DNA from: Microvirga sp.
GTDB lineage: Bacteria; Pseudomonadota; Alphaproteobacteria; Rhizobiales; Beijerinckiaceae
DNA length: 64,000 bases
NCBI GenBank assembly: GCA_031181145.1
Contig: JAPSLB010000010.1
Location: forward strand, 1 to 64,000
Reading direction: 5' to 3'
The translations under genes and the position numbers were made by a program. The notes below the pieces were generated by a model. That model was not told the origin of the DNA and made no database searches. It saw only the letters and a program-made list of their open reading frames with translations. Shown here piece by piece: positions 1 through 8,918 of this stretch. Numbering within the stretch: position 1 is the first letter of the stretch; every line of letters begins with the position of its first letter.

Positions 1-1
1 T

Positions 2-325
2 TTCGGCGGCAGCCTGAACTTCGACGACCGGACGAGCTTCGCCTACACGGGTCTCACCTGGACCTTCGACGTCACGCCCTCGCTGTTCGTCGAAGGCAGC
101 ATCGGCGGGGCGTTCCACAACGGCAAGAAGGAGGTCAACGACCCCTTCGCGGACCGCCAGGCCCTGGGCTGCTCTCCTCTCTTTCGTGAATCCGGTTCCG
201 TCGGCGTGCGCCTTTCCGCCAACTGGAGCCTGGTGGCTACGATCGAGCATCTCTCCAATGCCGGCTCTTGCTCCGATAATCGGGGCTTGACGAATGTCGG
301 CGCACGGGTTGGGTATTCGTTCTAA
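2..325 (+). CDS. Acyloxyacyl hydrolase / lipid A 3-O-deacylase (PagL-like), C-terminal part
   Basis: Only the last 107 codons are in the window; the 5' end lies upstream. The visible part alternates short hydrophobic and polar stretches like an outer-membrane beta barrel and ends in Tyr-Ser-Phe, a typical C-terminal aromatic barrel signal. Near the end is IEHLSNAG, which fits the catalytic His-x-Ser of PagL-type deacylases, followed by an Asn and a Gly at the family spacing. By family knowledge, such enzymes remove the 3-O acyl chain of lipid A in the outer membrane. The next gene starts 26 bases after the stop and may be co-transcribed. The family call is fairly safe from the motif, but the N-terminal signal peptide cannot be seen. 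Confidence 0.72.
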   Translation, partial: FGGSLNFDDRTSFAYTGLTWTFDVTPSLFVEGSIGGAFHNGKKEVNDPFADRQALGCSPLFRESGSVGVRLSANWSLVATIEHLSNAGSCSDNRGLTNVGARVGYSF

Positions 326-351
326 CGAATTCTCTCAAGGCCGGACCCGCC

Positions 352-927
352 ATGGTCGTTCTCAATCGCATCTATACCCGCACCGGGGACAAAGGCACCA
401 CGGCGCTTGCCGCCGGAGGGCGCCGCCCCAAGCACGACCTGCGCATCGAGGCCTTCGGCACGGTGGATGAAACCAACGCCTGCATCGGCCTGGCTCGTCT
501 GCACACCGGGGGACAGCCGATCGACGCCATGCTGAGCCGCATCCAGAACGATCTGTTCGACCTCGGCGCCGATCTCGCAACAGTGGAGACGGACAAGCCG
601 CTTCCCTATGAGCCGCTCCGTATCACTCAAGGTCAGGTTGACCGGCTCGAGAGGGAGATCGACGAGCTGAATGCAGATCTCCCGCCTCTGCGTTCCTTCG
701 TTCTGCCGGGCGGCACCCATGCCGCCGCCGCCCTGCATCTGGCCCGCACCGTCTGCCGCCGGGCGGAGCGCAAGGTCGTCGAGCTCATGCAGAACCCCGA
801 CGAGTCAGTGTCGGAGGAAGCCGTGAGATACCTCAACCGGCTATCGGATTTTCTTTTTGTGGCCTCTCGCCACGTCAACGACAAGGGCGCCCTGGACGTT
901 CTGTGGGTTCCCGGCCAGAACCGATAG
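352..927 (+). CDS. pduO: PduO-type cob(I)alamin adenosyltransferase
   Basis: 191 aa, a normal length for PduO-type ATP:cob(I)alamin adenosyltransferases, which attach the 5'-deoxyadenosyl group of ATP to reduced cobalamin in the cytosol. The N terminus carries the ATP-binding signature RIYTRTGDKGTTAL (residues 6-19), followed by a GTVDETNA segment around residue 38. The C-terminal helix contains the family's arginine-rich stretch (CRRAERKV) and an RYLNRLSDFLFV segment. The ATG at 352 puts the signature at the usual distance from the N terminus. No cobalamin riboswitch is visible upstream, and the gene sits right behind the PagL-like gene. Confidence 0.93.
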   Translation: MVVLNRIYTRTGDKGTTALAAGGRRPKHDLRIEAFGTVDETNACIGLARLHTGGQPIDAMLSRIQNDLFDLGADLATVETDKPLPYEPLRITQGQVDRLEREIDELNADLPPLRSFVLPGGTHAAAALHLARTVCRRAERKVVELMQNPDESVSEEAVRYLNRLSDFLFVASRHVNDKGALDVLWVPGQNR

Positions 928-1043
928 CACGTCGCGCCGATTGCAACCCCGGCTTTTCGGCGACGCGCCCGAAGCACGGAACTGACACCGCATACTCCCA
1001 ATAGTGGATTTCACCCATGAGCCCGATACGATAGGAGCGGACC

Positions 1044-1793
1044 ATGTTTCTTCCGCTTCACGACGGCGTTCCTCTCCGGCACATGAAAACGCCGGTCGTC
1101 GCGCGATCTCTGATCGTGGTCTGCACGCTCATGCACCTTCTCTTCGTCCTCGGGCCCATCGGCCCTGACGAGATGGTGGGGGGCCTGGGCCTCATCCCGG
1201 CCGTTCTGTTCGGCTTCGACACCCTGCCCGAGGGTTACCCCTTCGTGCCGGTCTGGATGACTCTCGGCACCAACATCTTCCTGCACGGATCATGGTTTCA
1301 CCTGATCGGCAACATGCTGTTCCTGTGGGTGTTCGGCGACAATGTCGAAGACGCGATGGGTCATCTGCGCTTCCTCGCCTTCTTCCTTCTGTGCGGCGTC
1401 GTCAGTAGCCTGACGCATGCCGTCGCGTCGTTCTATGTGGCGGGAGCGAGCTTGCCGGATGCCTTCATCCTCCCCACGCCGCAACGCCCTCTCATCGGCG
1501 CTTCGGGCGGCGTGTCGGGTATCGTGGCCGCCTATGTCATCCTGTATCCGCGCGTCCGGATCTGGGCTCTTTTCCTCGGCGGAATCCCATTGCGCCTTCC
1601 GGCCTATTGGGCCATCGGCTTCTGGTTTGCCGTCCAGTTCGTCTCGGCCTTTTTCGGCGCAGATGAAGGCGTCGGCTGGTTTGCCCATCTTGGCGGGTTC
1701 ATTGCAGGCGCTATTCTCATTCCGATCATGCGGCATCGCTACGATCCCGTCCTGGCCCGCGCCGCGGCACAGGAATTGCAGACGCCGCGTTGA
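1044..1793 (+). CDS. Rhomboid family intramembrane serine protease
   Basis: 249 aa with about six hydrophobic segments. The rhomboid dyad is visible: the nucleophile in IGASGGVSG (Ser154) and the histidine in WFAHLGGF (His215). Upstream of these is the conserved [11 protein letters not shown] stretch (residues 81-91) of the second transmembrane helix. Such enzymes cut transmembrane helices of substrates within the inner membrane; the substrate here is unknown. The start is supported by an AGGAG ribosome-binding site about seven bases upstream. The gap of roughly 100 bases to the downstream etf genes suggests a separate transcription unit. Confidence 0.93.
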   Translation: MFLPLHDGVPLRHMKTPVVARSLIVVCTLMHLLFVLGPIGPDEMVGGLGLIPAVLFGFDTLPEGYPFVPVWMTLGTNIFLHGSWFHLIGNMLFLWVFGDNVEDAMGHLRFLAFFLLCGVVSSLTHAVASFYVAGASLPDAFILPTPQRPLIGASGGVSGIVAAYVILYPRVRIWALFLGGIPLRLPAYWAIGFWFAVQFVSAFFGADEGVGWFAHLGGFIAGAILIPIMRHRYDPVLARAAAQELQTPR

Positions 1794-1897
1794 CTTTCGA
1801 GGGCTTACGGCTACGGTCCGTTCCGCCTTTTTCTATCTCTGTCCGGAGAGCTTCCCATGGACCGTATCCGGACCTGATCTTCAATGAGGACAGACGA

Positions 1898-2647
1898 ATG
1901 AAGCTTCTGGTGTGTGTGAAGCGGGTTGTAGATTTCAACGTGAAGATCCGGGTGAAGCCGGACGGGTCAGGGGTCGAACTCGCCAACGTCAAGATGTCGA
2001 TGAACCCCTTCGACGAGATCGCCGTCGAGGAGGCGGTGCGTCTCAAGGAGCAGGGCAAGGCCACGGAGATCGTTGCCGTCTCCATCGGCCCGGCTCAGGC
2101 CGCCGAGACCATCCGCACCGCGCTCGCCATGGGGGCCGACCGCGGCATCCTGGTCAAGACCGACGCGGCCGTGGAACCGCTGGCCGTCGCCAAGATCCTC
2201 AAGGGCGTGATCGAGCAGGAGAAGCCCGATCTGGTGATCATGGGCAAGCAGGCCATCGACGACGATTCCAACCAGACCGGCCAGATGCTCGCGGCCCTGC
2301 TCGGCTGGCCGCAGGGCACCTTCGCCTTCAAGGTGAACGTGGGCGAGGGCTTGGTCGACGTGACCCGCGAGGTCGACGGCGGCCTGCAGACGGTGGACCT
2401 GAAGCTGCCGGCCATCGTCACCACGGACCTGCGCCTCAACGAGCCGCGCTACGCCTCTCTGCCCAACATCATGAAGGCCAAGAAGAAGCCCCTCGACGAG
2501 ACCAGCCCCGAGGCGCTCGGCGTCGACGTGGCGCCGCGCCTGAAGGTGCTCAACACCGCCGAACCCGGCGGCCGCAAGGCGGGCGTGAAGGTCGGCTCTG
2601 TGGCCGAGCTGGTGCAGAAGCTGAAGACCGAAGCCGGCGTGCTCTAA
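1898..2647 (+). CDS. etfB: Electron transfer flavoprotein beta subunit
   Basis: 249 aa, the standard length of EtfB. The start [12 protein letters not shown] and the later segment [17 protein letters not shown] (about residues 109-125) are hallmark EtfB sequences; the latter contributes to AMP binding. EtfAB accepts electrons from acyl-CoA and other dehydrogenases and passes them to ETF-ubiquinone oxidoreductase. The frame is open further upstream, but the ATG at 1898 gives the family N terminus and has a GAGGA element upstream. etfA follows after 15 bases, so the two are co-transcribed. Confidence 0.97.
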   Translation: MKLLVCVKRVVDFNVKIRVKPDGSGVELANVKMSMNPFDEIAVEEAVRLKEQGKATEIVAVSIGPAQAAETIRTALAMGADRGILVKTDAAVEPLAVAKILKGVIEQEKPDLVIMGKQAIDDDSNQTGQMLAALLGWPQGTFAFKVNVGEGLVDVTREVDGGLQTVDLKLPAIVTTDLRLNEPRYASLPNIMKAKKKPLDETSPEALGVDVAPRLKVLNTAEPGGRKAGVKVGSVAELVQKLKTEAGVL

Positions 2648-2662
2648 GGGAGACGAAGAACA

Positions 2663-3604
2663 ATGACCACGTTGCTGATTGCCGAGCACGACAACGCTCA
2701 GCTCAAAGACGCCACCCACAAGGCGCTCTCCGCCGCCAAGGCTCTGGGCGCGCCCGTGCACGTGCTGGTGGCCGGCGCCAGTGCCCGTGCCGCGGCGGAA
2801 GCGGCCGCGAAGCTCGAGGGCGTGGAGAAGGTGCTCTTGGCCGACGCGCCCGCTTACGAGCACATGCTGGCCGAGCCGACCGCGGCGCTGATCGTGGCGC
2901 TCGCCCCCTCCTATGACGCCCTGGTGGCGCCCTCGACCTCCAACGGCAAGAACATCATGCCGCGCGTGGCGGCTCTTCTCGACGTGATGCAGGTCTCCGA
3001 CATCACCAAGGTGGTGTCGCCCGACACCTTCGAGCGGCCGATCTATGCGGGCAACGCTATCCAGACCGTGCAGGCGACCGATGCCAAGAAGGTGATCACC
3101 GTGCGCACCGCCGCCTTCCCGGCGGCAGGCGAAGGCGGCGCGGCCTCCATCGAGACGGTGAACGCGGCCGAGGATCCTCAGGTGTCGCGCTTCAAGGGCG
3201 AGGAGATCGCCAAGTCCGACCGTCCCGAGCTGACCTCGGCCCGGATCATCATTTCGGGCGGGCGCTCGCTCGGCTCGGCCGAGAACTTCAAGCAGTACAT
3301 CGAGCCGATCGCCGACACGCTCGGCGCGGCGATGGGCGCCTCGCGCGCGGCGGTCGATGCGGGCTATGCGCCCAACGACTGGCAGGTGGGCCAGACCGGC
3401 AAGGTGGTGGCGCCGGATCTCTACATCGCGGTGGGCATCTCGGGCGCCATCCAGCATCTGGCGGGCATGAAGGATTCCAAGGTGATCGTGGCGATCAACA
3501 AGGACGAGGAGGCGCCGATCTTCCAGGTCGCCGATTACGGCCTCGTCGGCGATCTCTTCCAGATCCTCCCGGAACTCAAGGAGGAGTTGACCAAAGCCGG
3601 TTAA
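2663..3604 (+). CDS. etfA: Electron transfer flavoprotein alpha subunit
   Basis: 313 aa. The N-terminal domain begins with [13 protein letters not shown] as in EtfA. The C-terminal FAD domain (about residues 190-313) carries [12 protein letters not shown], then [17 protein letters not shown] and [10 protein letters not shown], then [19 protein letters not shown], the complete set of flavin-binding signatures. It forms the heterodimer with the etfB product immediately upstream. A GGGAGA ribosome-binding site precedes the ATG. A hairpin lies 30 bases after the stop. Confidence 0.97.
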   Translation: MTTLLIAEHDNAQLKDATHKALSAAKALGAPVHVLVAGASARAAAEAAAKLEGVEKVLLADAPAYEHMLAEPTAALIVALAPSYDALVAPSTSNGKNIMPRVAALLDVMQVSDITKVVSPDTFERPIYAGNAIQTVQATDAKKVITVRTAAFPAAGEGGAASIETVNAAEDPQVSRFKGEEIAKSDRPELTSARIIISGGRSLGSAENFKQYIEPIADTLGAAMGASRAAVDAGYAPNDWQVGQTGKVVAPDLYIAVGISGAIQHLAGMKDSKVIVAINKDEEAPIFQVADYGLVGDLFQILPELKEELTKAG

Positions 3605-3634
3605 TCGGGTCAGGAATAGACAAACGGTTGCGAT

Positions 3635-3656
3635 CCGGGCGGCACCTCCCGCCCGG
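3635..3656 (+). terminator. Hairpin after etfBA
   Basis: Perfect 8-bp GC stem (CCGGGCGG with CCGCCCGG) and a 6-base loop in the 84-base gap between etfA and the dehydrogenase gene. There is only a short CTTTG after it rather than a T-run. It is probably a partial terminator or an mRNA-stabilising 3' structure that lowers downstream expression. Confidence 0.45.
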
Positions 3657-3688
3657 GCGCTTTGAGCATGGATGGTAGGCGGATTCAG

Positions 3689-4570
3689 ATGGGTACCGAG
3701 ATCAAAACGGTTGGCGTGATCGGCGCGGGGCAGATGGGCAGCGGCATTGCGCATGTCTGTTCGCTCGCGGGCTTCAGCGTCCGGCTCCACGATCTCTCGG
3801 AGGAGCGCATCAACGCGGGTCTCGCCACCATCAACGGCAACATGGCGCGCCAGGTCGCCAAGGGTGCCATCACCGACGGCGACCGGCAGGCGGCGCTCGA
3901 GCGCATCAAGCCTGCGCCGGGCTACGACGACTTGGCTGCCTGCGACATCGTGATCGAGGCTGCGACCGAAAACGAGGAGGTGAAGCGCAAGATCTTCACC
4001 AATCTCTGCCCCTCGCTGCGCCCGGATGCGATGATCGCGACCAACACGTCCTCGATCTCCATCACTCGTCTGGCGGCTGCGACCGACCGCCCGGAAAAGT
4101 TCATCGGCATTCACTTCATGAATCCGGTGCCGGTGATGCAGCTCGTGGAGCTGATCCGAGGCATCGCAACGGACGATTCCACCTACGAATCCGCCAAGGA
4201 ATTCATCGCCAAGCTCGGCAAGACATCCACCGTCTCGGAGGATTTCCCGGCCTTCATCGTCAACCGCATCCTGTTGCCGATGATCAACGAGGCGATCTAC
4301 ACCCTTTACGAGGGCGTGGGCTCGGTCGAAGCCATCGACACAGCCATGCGCCTCGGCGCGAACCACCCGATGGGCCCGCTGCAGCTGGCCGACTTCATCG
4401 GTCTCGATACCTGCCTGTCGATCATGCAGGTGCTCTATGAGGGATTGGCCGATTCAAAGTACCGTCCCTGCCCCCTCCTGGTGAAATACGTCGAGGCCGG
4501 CTGGCTTGGACGCAAGACCAAGCGCGGCTTCTACGATTATCGCGGCGAACACCCGGTCCCGACCCGCTAG
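3689..4570 (+). CDS. hbd: 3-hydroxybutyryl-CoA dehydrogenase
   Basis: 293 aa, the usual size of single-domain 3-hydroxyacyl-CoA dehydrogenases. The NAD-binding GAGQMGSG motif is at residues 12-19. The catalytic His is in [11 protein letters not shown] (His142) with the partner Glu154 in QLVELI. It oxidises (S)-3-hydroxybutyryl-CoA to acetoacetyl-CoA in butyrate/PHB-type metabolism or fatty acid oxidation. Of several in-frame starts, the ATG at 3689 has an AGGCGG site seven bases upstream and gives the family N terminus. The etfBA genes just upstream suggest shared use in acyl-CoA oxidation. Confidence 0.92.
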   Translation: MGTEIKTVGVIGAGQMGSGIAHVCSLAGFSVRLHDLSEERINAGLATINGNMARQVAKGAITDGDRQAALERIKPAPGYDDLAACDIVIEAATENEEVKRKIFTNLCPSLRPDAMIATNTSSISITRLAAATDRPEKFIGIHFMNPVPVMQLVELIRGIATDDSTYESAKEFIAKLGKTSTVSEDFPAFIVNRILLPMINEAIYTLYEGVGSVEAIDTAMRLGANHPMGPLQLADFIGLDTCLSIMQVLYEGLADSKYRPCPLLVKYVEAGWLGRKTKRGFYDYRGEHPVPTR

Positions 4571-5173
4571 AGCATCGGACGGGAAGGCCTGTCTCCCTTT
4601 GGGGAGCATCCAACGCCGCCTGTTTTGCGCAGAGTTCGCCGGGAGCGGAGCGCCGGGACATTTCCGCGGCCCAAGCCCCAAAGGCAAATTGCTCACCGAA
4701 ATCGAACCGGGTGCGTCACAAACGTTTCCCGGGTGAGCTTCACAACAGCGTCACATTGCCTATAGTCTACTCAGACGGGACTACTCTTCTGTGAGAGGAG
4801 GCGGTGTGACGATTCGCATCAAACCTGCTGAGAGGCCGGAGAGCCGTCCGGCCCCTGTCCTCGACGCCGGTTACCGGCCTTTGGGCGACGGTCCCCTGCC
4901 CATTCGGGGCTGGCGGCCTGCGATCGGAGCGGCGCTCGTGCACGGCACATCCGAGTACGACAAAGCTGTCCGAAGTCCGAGTGCCCCGACCATCTCCCCT
5001 CGGTGCACACCTCTGGCCCGACATTCAGCCCTTTCCGGATCGGACCCCTACTCGCTTCAACATCTCCTGCGCGATCATTGCAGCTCCCGGAGCCCGGCGC
5101 CCGAGGAGCCCGGAACTTCGCCCCCCATCCGGACCAATCCCGGCAAGACCCCATACCGGAGTGGGAGTTCTCG
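4571..5173 (+). other. Intergenic region with half palindrome and candidate promoter
   Basis: No convincing gene. Immediately after the stop of the dehydrogenase gene, AGCATCGGACG (4571-4581) matches one arm of the palindromic repeat found complete at 9883-9928. A sigma70-like promoter candidate, TTCACA-N16-TATAGT, lies at 4739-4766 and could drive the HNH gene. A GTG at 4806 with a GAGGAGG site opens a frame of about 120 codons ending at 5177, but its second half reads like non-coding sequence, so I do not call it a gene. Confidence 0.4.
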
Positions 5174-5740
5174 ATGAACGTTCCCATCTCCAACCTCAGA
5201 ACCCTCGTTCTCAATGCGGACCTGCAGCCTCTGAGCTGGGCTCCCCTCTCGATCTGGCATTGGCAGGACGCCTTCGTTGCCGTGATCCAGGACCGGGTCG
5301 TTCAGATCAAGACCTACGAAGACGTCCTGGTCCACTCCGCCAACCAATCCTTCGAAGTCCCCGCAGTCGTCGCCCTCAAGCGTTATCGCAAGCGTAAGAA
5401 GGTGGCATTTACCCGCTATCACCTGTTCCTGCGAGACGAGTTCACCTGCCAGTACTGCGGTCATAGATACGACGCGAAGGATCTGACCTTCGACCATGTC
5501 ATCCCAAAGAGTCGGGGCGGCATGTCGGCATGGAGCAATATCGTCGCGTCCTGCAGCGCCGACAATCTTCGCAAGGGGAGCAAAACCCCGCAGCAGGCCG
5601 GAATGACGCTCAGGCGCAAGCCGTTCGAACCCAGCCCCCACGAGCTCGACGCCATCGCCCGGCGGCTACCTCAGGCGAGGGACGACCTCCATCAGACCTG
5701 GATGGACTTCCTGTATTGGGATGCCGAGCTCGAGAGCTAG
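5174..5740 (+). CDS. HNH endonuclease family protein
   Basis: 188 aa. The N-terminal 80 residues form a conserved domain seen in stand-alone HNH proteins of rhizobia and relatives (LNADLQPLSWAPLS near residue 13). The HNH domain spans about residues 90-140: Cys92-x-x-Cys95, the Asp-His pair at 107-108 in FDHVIPKSRGG, and Asn122 in the SN pair. A second zinc Cys pair is expected at the end of the domain, but only Cys127 is present, with Asp130 where the other cysteine normally is. The ATG at 5174 follows a GGGAG site. The in vivo role is unknown; there is no restriction or phage context here. Confidence 0.85.
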   Translation: MNVPISNLRTLVLNADLQPLSWAPLSIWHWQDAFVAVIQDRVVQIKTYEDVLVHSANQSFEVPAVVALKRYRKRKKVAFTRYHLFLRDEFTCQYCGHRYDAKDLTFDHVIPKSRGGMSAWSNIVASCSADNLRKGSKTPQQAGMTLRRKPFEPSPHELDAIARRLPQARDDLHQTWMDFLYWDAELES

Positions 5741-5786
5741 TCCCCGTCCACCGCCGACATCCCTTTTGCACTGGCGACGGCGGGTT

Positions 5787-6287
5787 TCAGCGCCCGTGAC
5801 CGAAACCTTTGCCCATCGCAGCCTTAGCCGCGAAGGCTGCGAGCGCGAGAGAGACCAGAACATTCCATCCGGCCAACGACAGGCCGAGGAAACGCCATGC
5901 GGCCTCCGTGCAGCTCACCACCCGGGTGTTTTCAAGCTGGCTGAGGAAATCGCCCATATTGCCGACACCGGCGCCGGCACCGCCGCCGCAATCGCTTGGC
6001 CCCAGAAAGAAGCCCCATTCGACACCGGCATGATAGACTCCAAGCCCCGCGCTCGTGAGGAAAATCAACGCCAGGAGCCATAGCCCCACCCGTGTCCAGT
6101 GCGGCGGCAGAAGAGCCGCCACGAGACCGACCGGCATGGCGAGATAATAGGGATCGCGCTGGATCAGACACAGCTTGCAGGGTACATAGCCGAACCCATG
6201 CTCGAAGACGAGCGCACCGCCGATGGTGGCGGCGGCAGCCAGAACGACGGCCAGGGCGGCTTGGCGCATGGTCAGGCGGAGGCTCAT
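5787..6287 (-). CDS. dsbB: Disulfide bond formation protein B (DsbB)
   Basis: 166 aa with four hydrophobic segments. DsbB re-oxidises periplasmic DsbA and passes electrons to quinone. The first redox pair is in PCKLCLIQR (Cys37 and Cys40), followed by the typical arginine of the quinone site. The second pair is Cys100 (GPSDCGG) and Cys126 (VVSCTEA) in the second periplasmic loop. It lies 12 bases after the YqaA-like membrane protein gene and is likely co-transcribed with it. No dsbA is in the window. Confidence 0.92.
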   Translation of the reverse strand: MSLRLTMRQAALAVVLAAAATIGGALVFEHGFGYVPCKLCLIQRDPYYLAMPVGLVAALLPPHWTRVGLWLLALIFLTSAGLGVYHAGVEWGFFLGPSDCGGGAGAGVGNMGDFLSQLENTRVVSCTEAAWRFLGLSLAGWNVLVSLALAAFAAKAAMGKGFGHGR

Positions 6288-6299
6288 GCCTGTTCCCCT

Positions 6300-6881
6300 T
6301 CAGAACAGATAGCGGAAGGCCACGAAGCCCCCGATGATGGCGGCGATGGCGAGAGTTGCAACCAGATTGAAGTTATTGTCGATGATCGCCTTGATGCGCG
6401 GCCCGAACCGGCTCATGAGCAGCGCGATCAGGAAGAAGCGGGCGCCGCGGGTCAGGGCCGAGAGCAGGATGAACCAGCCCAGGGAATAGCCGGCGAGGCC
6501 CGAGGTGATGGTGACGAGCTTGTAGGGGATGGGCGTGAGCCCCTTGAGGAGGATCACCCAATGGCCGTATTCCGCATAGCCGTGCCGGAAGGCTTCCACG
6601 CCCTGCGTAAGACCGTAGAACTCGAAGACCCGGGCTCCGATCGTATCGTAGAAGGCGACACCGATGGCATATCCCAGAACCCCGCCGAGAACCGAGGCGA
6701 TGGTGCAGACGAGCGCATAGAACCACGCCCGGTCAGGACGGGCCAGCATCATGGGCACGAGCATCACGTCCGGCGGCACGGGAAAGAAGGAGCTTTCCGC
6801 GAAGGATACGGCAGCAAGGGCATAGGGAGCGGAAGGCTTCGAGGCGAGGGACAGGGTCCAGTCGTAAAGGCGTCTGAGCAT
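6300..6881 (-). CDS. YqaA-like SNARE-associated (DedA-type) membrane protein
   Basis: 193 aa, hydrophobic, with about five membrane segments. The segment FFPVPPDVMLVPMMLARP (around residues 28-45) and the later LLKGLTPIPYKLVTITSG are characteristic of the YqaA branch of the DedA/VTT family; related DedA proteins act in membrane lipid homeostasis. The frame extends upstream, but the ATG at 6881 gives the family start MLRRLYDW. The dsbB gene follows 12 bases downstream. Confidence 0.87.
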   Translation of the reverse strand: MLRRLYDWTLSLASKPSAPYALAAVSFAESSFFPVPPDVMLVPMMLARPDRAWFYALVCTIASVLGGVLGYAIGVAFYDTIGARVFEFYGLTQGVEAFRHGYAEYGHWVILLKGLTPIPYKLVTITSGLAGYSLGWFILLSALTRGARFFLIALLMSRFGPRIKAIIDNNFNLVATLAIAAIIGGFVAFRYLF

Positions 6882-7032
6882 GGGATTCCGGCAATATCGG
6901 TCACGAGGGCCCGCGCGCCCCGGCTCCTTTGAGCATAAGCCGCCCAGAATAGCGAGAGGCAAGGCTCCTCTCAAGCTTTCACATATGCCTGATTGACCGC
7001 GCTCGATCCCTCATGGTACTCCGCAGATCCTT

Positions 7033-7117
7033 GCCCCTGTGGCGGAATTGGTAGACGCGCTCGACTCAAAATCGAGTTCCGCAAGGAGTGCTGGTTCGAT
7101 CCCGGCCAGGGGCACCA
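7033..7117 (+). tRNA. tRNA-Leu (CAA)
   Basis: An 85-base cloverleaf with a 7-bp acceptor stem (GCCCCTG with CAGGGGC), discriminator A and encoded CCA. The anticodon stem is CTCGA/TCGAG with loop CTCAAAA, so the anticodon is CAA. The variable arm is long, as in class II leucine tRNAs, and the T-arm GGTTCGATCCC is intact. Confidence 0.97.
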
Positions 7118-7536
7118 TTCCGACATTCTCGATGAGGACAGCTCCAGCCCCTGGAGCATGTTTGTCGAGCGATCGCATGTCGGCCATCATGCTCGCTCGA
7201 AAGCTCAATCGAGCACCCGGCACCTTGGATTCCGACCCGGGACACGGTACTCCGACATCAACGGCCCCTGTAGGGCGGCGCCTCAGCGGCCTCATCGCCA
7301 GAATGCCCATACCTTCCTTCGACGAGGAAGAGCGCGGAGATCGCCCCGAGCCAACCGAGCATGTTCGAGGTCGAAAGACTTGCCTGGCCGCCCAGACACA
7401 AGCCCGGTCACAATTCGGTCCTCGTTTCATATTGTCATCTGGCTATTCTCAACGCGCGCCCGAGAGCGAATGGTTGCGCCGGCCAAGCAGTCGTGAGGAG
7501 GAAACGGGGGATTGGGGCAGGATTACGGAGGAGACT
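7118..7536 (+). other. Intergenic region between tRNA-Leu and the RTX gene
   Basis: About 420 bases without a supportable gene. The RTX frame is open through this stretch, but the residues are not RTX-like and run into the tRNA, so it is treated as untranslated. I see no integrase remnant, no repeat of the tRNA 3' end and no clear promoter beyond the ribosome-binding site at the end. Confidence 0.5.
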
Positions 7537-8286
7537 ATGGCGATAGTCTACGGCGACGACTGGCCTAACCTGATCTACGGCACCCCCTCCTCGGACCTGA
7601 TCGAGGGTTTCGACGGCGACGACGATATCTACGGCCTCGGTGGGGACGACGATATCTATGGCGGATGGGGATACGACATTCTCTTCGGAGGTGACGGCAA
7701 CGACTACTTGGACGGCGAGAACGACATCGACGATCTGTATGGCGGGCAAGGGAACGATACCCTGGTCGGCGGGTACGGTGCGGATTGGCTTTTCGGAGAG
7801 AGCGGGAACGATAGACTCTACGGCGGTTCCGGCGACGACGACCTGTATGGAGGTTCAGGCCAGGACTACCTGTCCGGCAATTCCGGCGACGACATCCTTG
7901 AAGGGGGAAGTGGCCGGGATCTGCTCAACGGCGGGACTGGAGAAGATGTGTTCGTGTTCAGTCCCGGCACGTCCGGCATCACCAGCGCGACCGCCGACAG
8001 GATCTCCGATTGGAGTGCATTCGACGACTGGATCGACATGAGCATCCGCGGAACGTCAGCCAACTATCGGGAAGCCGGCACAAGCGCGACCTCGATTGCC
8101 ACCGCAGCCAGCGCTGCAGAAAGCCTGTTCCCAAGCGCAACAGTGACACACGTGTTTCTGTATAACTCCGGAACCGACATGGGATACCTGCTGTCTGACC
8201 TCAACAACGACGATCGGTTCGAAACAGGCGTGATTCTGACCGGCGCCGGTCGCGCTGCCGACATGAGCTATCTCTATATCGTCTAG
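7537..8286 (+). CDS. RTX calcium-binding repeat protein (type I secretion type)
   Basis: 249 aa. Residues from about 29 to 150 hold about 13 tandem nonapeptides of the form GGxGxDxLx, the calcium-binding parallel beta-roll of hemolysin-type exoproteins. The final repeat runs into a GTGEDVFVF stretch and a DRISDWSAFDDWIDMS segment, the usual transition to a C-terminal secretion domain. There is no N-terminal signal peptide, as expected for type I secretion. The ATG at 7537 has a strong GGAGGAG site. No secretion ABC/HlyD genes are adjacent. There is no enzymatic domain, so it could be a surface or matrix protein. Confidence 0.87.
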   Translation: MAIVYGDDWPNLIYGTPSSDLIEGFDGDDDIYGLGGDDDIYGGWGYDILFGGDGNDYLDGENDIDDLYGGQGNDTLVGGYGADWLFGESGNDRLYGGSGDDDLYGGSGQDYLSGNSGDDILEGGSGRDLLNGGTGEDVFVFSPGTSGITSATADRISDWSAFDDWIDMSIRGTSANYREAGTSATSIATAASAAESLFPSATVTHVFLYNSGTDMGYLLSDLNNDDRFETGVILTGAGRAADMSYLYIV

Positions 8287-8304
8287 AAGACCAGGGTCCG
8301 CATC

Positions 8305-8343
8305 GCTGTCTCCCCTAACCTCAGAGAAGTTAGGGGAGACAGC
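8305..8343 (+). terminator. 15-bp perfect hairpin after the RTX gene
   Basis: Stem of 15 perfect pairs (arms 8305-8319 and 8329-8343) with a 9-base loop, starting 19 bases after the RTX stop codon. No T-run follows, so it may act as a strong 3' end stabiliser as much as a terminator. Confidence 0.6.
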
Positions 8344-8656
8344 TCCTGTGAAGCCTCGCCGCTCAGGCTCTCGGGCGCTTTGCTCCGGCGGCAACGTCCG
8401 ATCTGCCCGCCTCTCCTCCGGCGCGAACCCTGAACGGAGTGACGGGGCTCCCGCTCACGCCTGCGGACGAAAGCTCGAGCAGGGCCGATGGCCTAGAACT
8501 GTAGAGCTACCCCTTTTGCACCTTTGCCGAATCGGGAACTTTCTTGGCAAATGGATTTCGTTACACGGCTATGTCCTTTCCACACGCTGACGCTCACGAA
8601 GCAGCGTGTTGCAAGGAGCCGCAAGAAGCAATTTCCTTCGCACAAGGGGCACTATC

Positions 8657-8839
8657 ATGGACCAAGAAGTCGAATATGTCGCTCGCGCGCTTTATGAAGC
8701 CGAGGACGATGCGCTGCTGTGGGATGCAGAGCCTGAGGTTCTGAAAGAGGAATTCCGCCGCTATGCCCGGATAGCCATTGCGATGATATCTCCGCAGGAA
8801 TCGCAAAGGCGCAAGAACGAGGTCCCGTACGCCGCCTGA
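8657..8839 (+). CDS. Small acidic hypothetical protein (60 aa)
   Basis: 60 codons from an ATG preceded by an AAGGGG element. The product is acidic in its first half (DQEVEYVARALYEAEDDALLWD) and predicted mostly helical, with an RRYARIAIAMI helix before a polar tail. I do not recognise the family. A strong hairpin 21 bases after the stop supports a real transcript end. There are no membrane segments or cysteines. Confidence 0.6.
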   Translation: MDQEVEYVARALYEAEDDALLWDAEPEVLKEEFRRYARIAIAMISPQESQRRKNEVPYAA

Positions 8840-8860
8840 ATGAGAGCAGCCTTGAATGCA

Positions 8861-8893
8861 GGCGCCCGTGACGGGTTCTTCGTCACGGGCGCC
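8861..8893. terminator. Bidirectional hairpin between convergent genes
   Basis: Twelve-bp perfect stem (GGCGCCCGTGAC and its complement) with a 9-base loop, placed between the convergent 60-aa gene and the DUF1236 gene. No long T-run on either side. The position fits a shared terminator. Confidence 0.65.
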
Positions 8894-8918
8894 GTCGTAT
8901 CGTTCTTCTACGATAACC

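Noticed and set aside
1967-4366. A 799-codon open frame opposite etfBA and the dehydrogenase
   Set aside because: It mirrors codon positions of strongly conserved genes on the other strand, has no domain of its own, and is a typical high-GC antisense frame.
4806-5177. A possible small gene starting at GTG with a good ribosome-binding site
   Set aside because: Its second half is Ser/Pro/Arg-rich with non-coding character, it ends inside the next gene's start, and there is no domain.
7600-7960. Tandem short repeats that could suggest a CRISPR or minisatellite
   Set aside because: They are in-frame degenerate 27-base units coding RTX nonapeptides, with no spacers.
8522-8550. GGAAC followed by CGTT upstream of the 60-aa gene
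   Set aside because: The spacing is 19 bases, beyond the 16-17 accepted for EcfG promoters.
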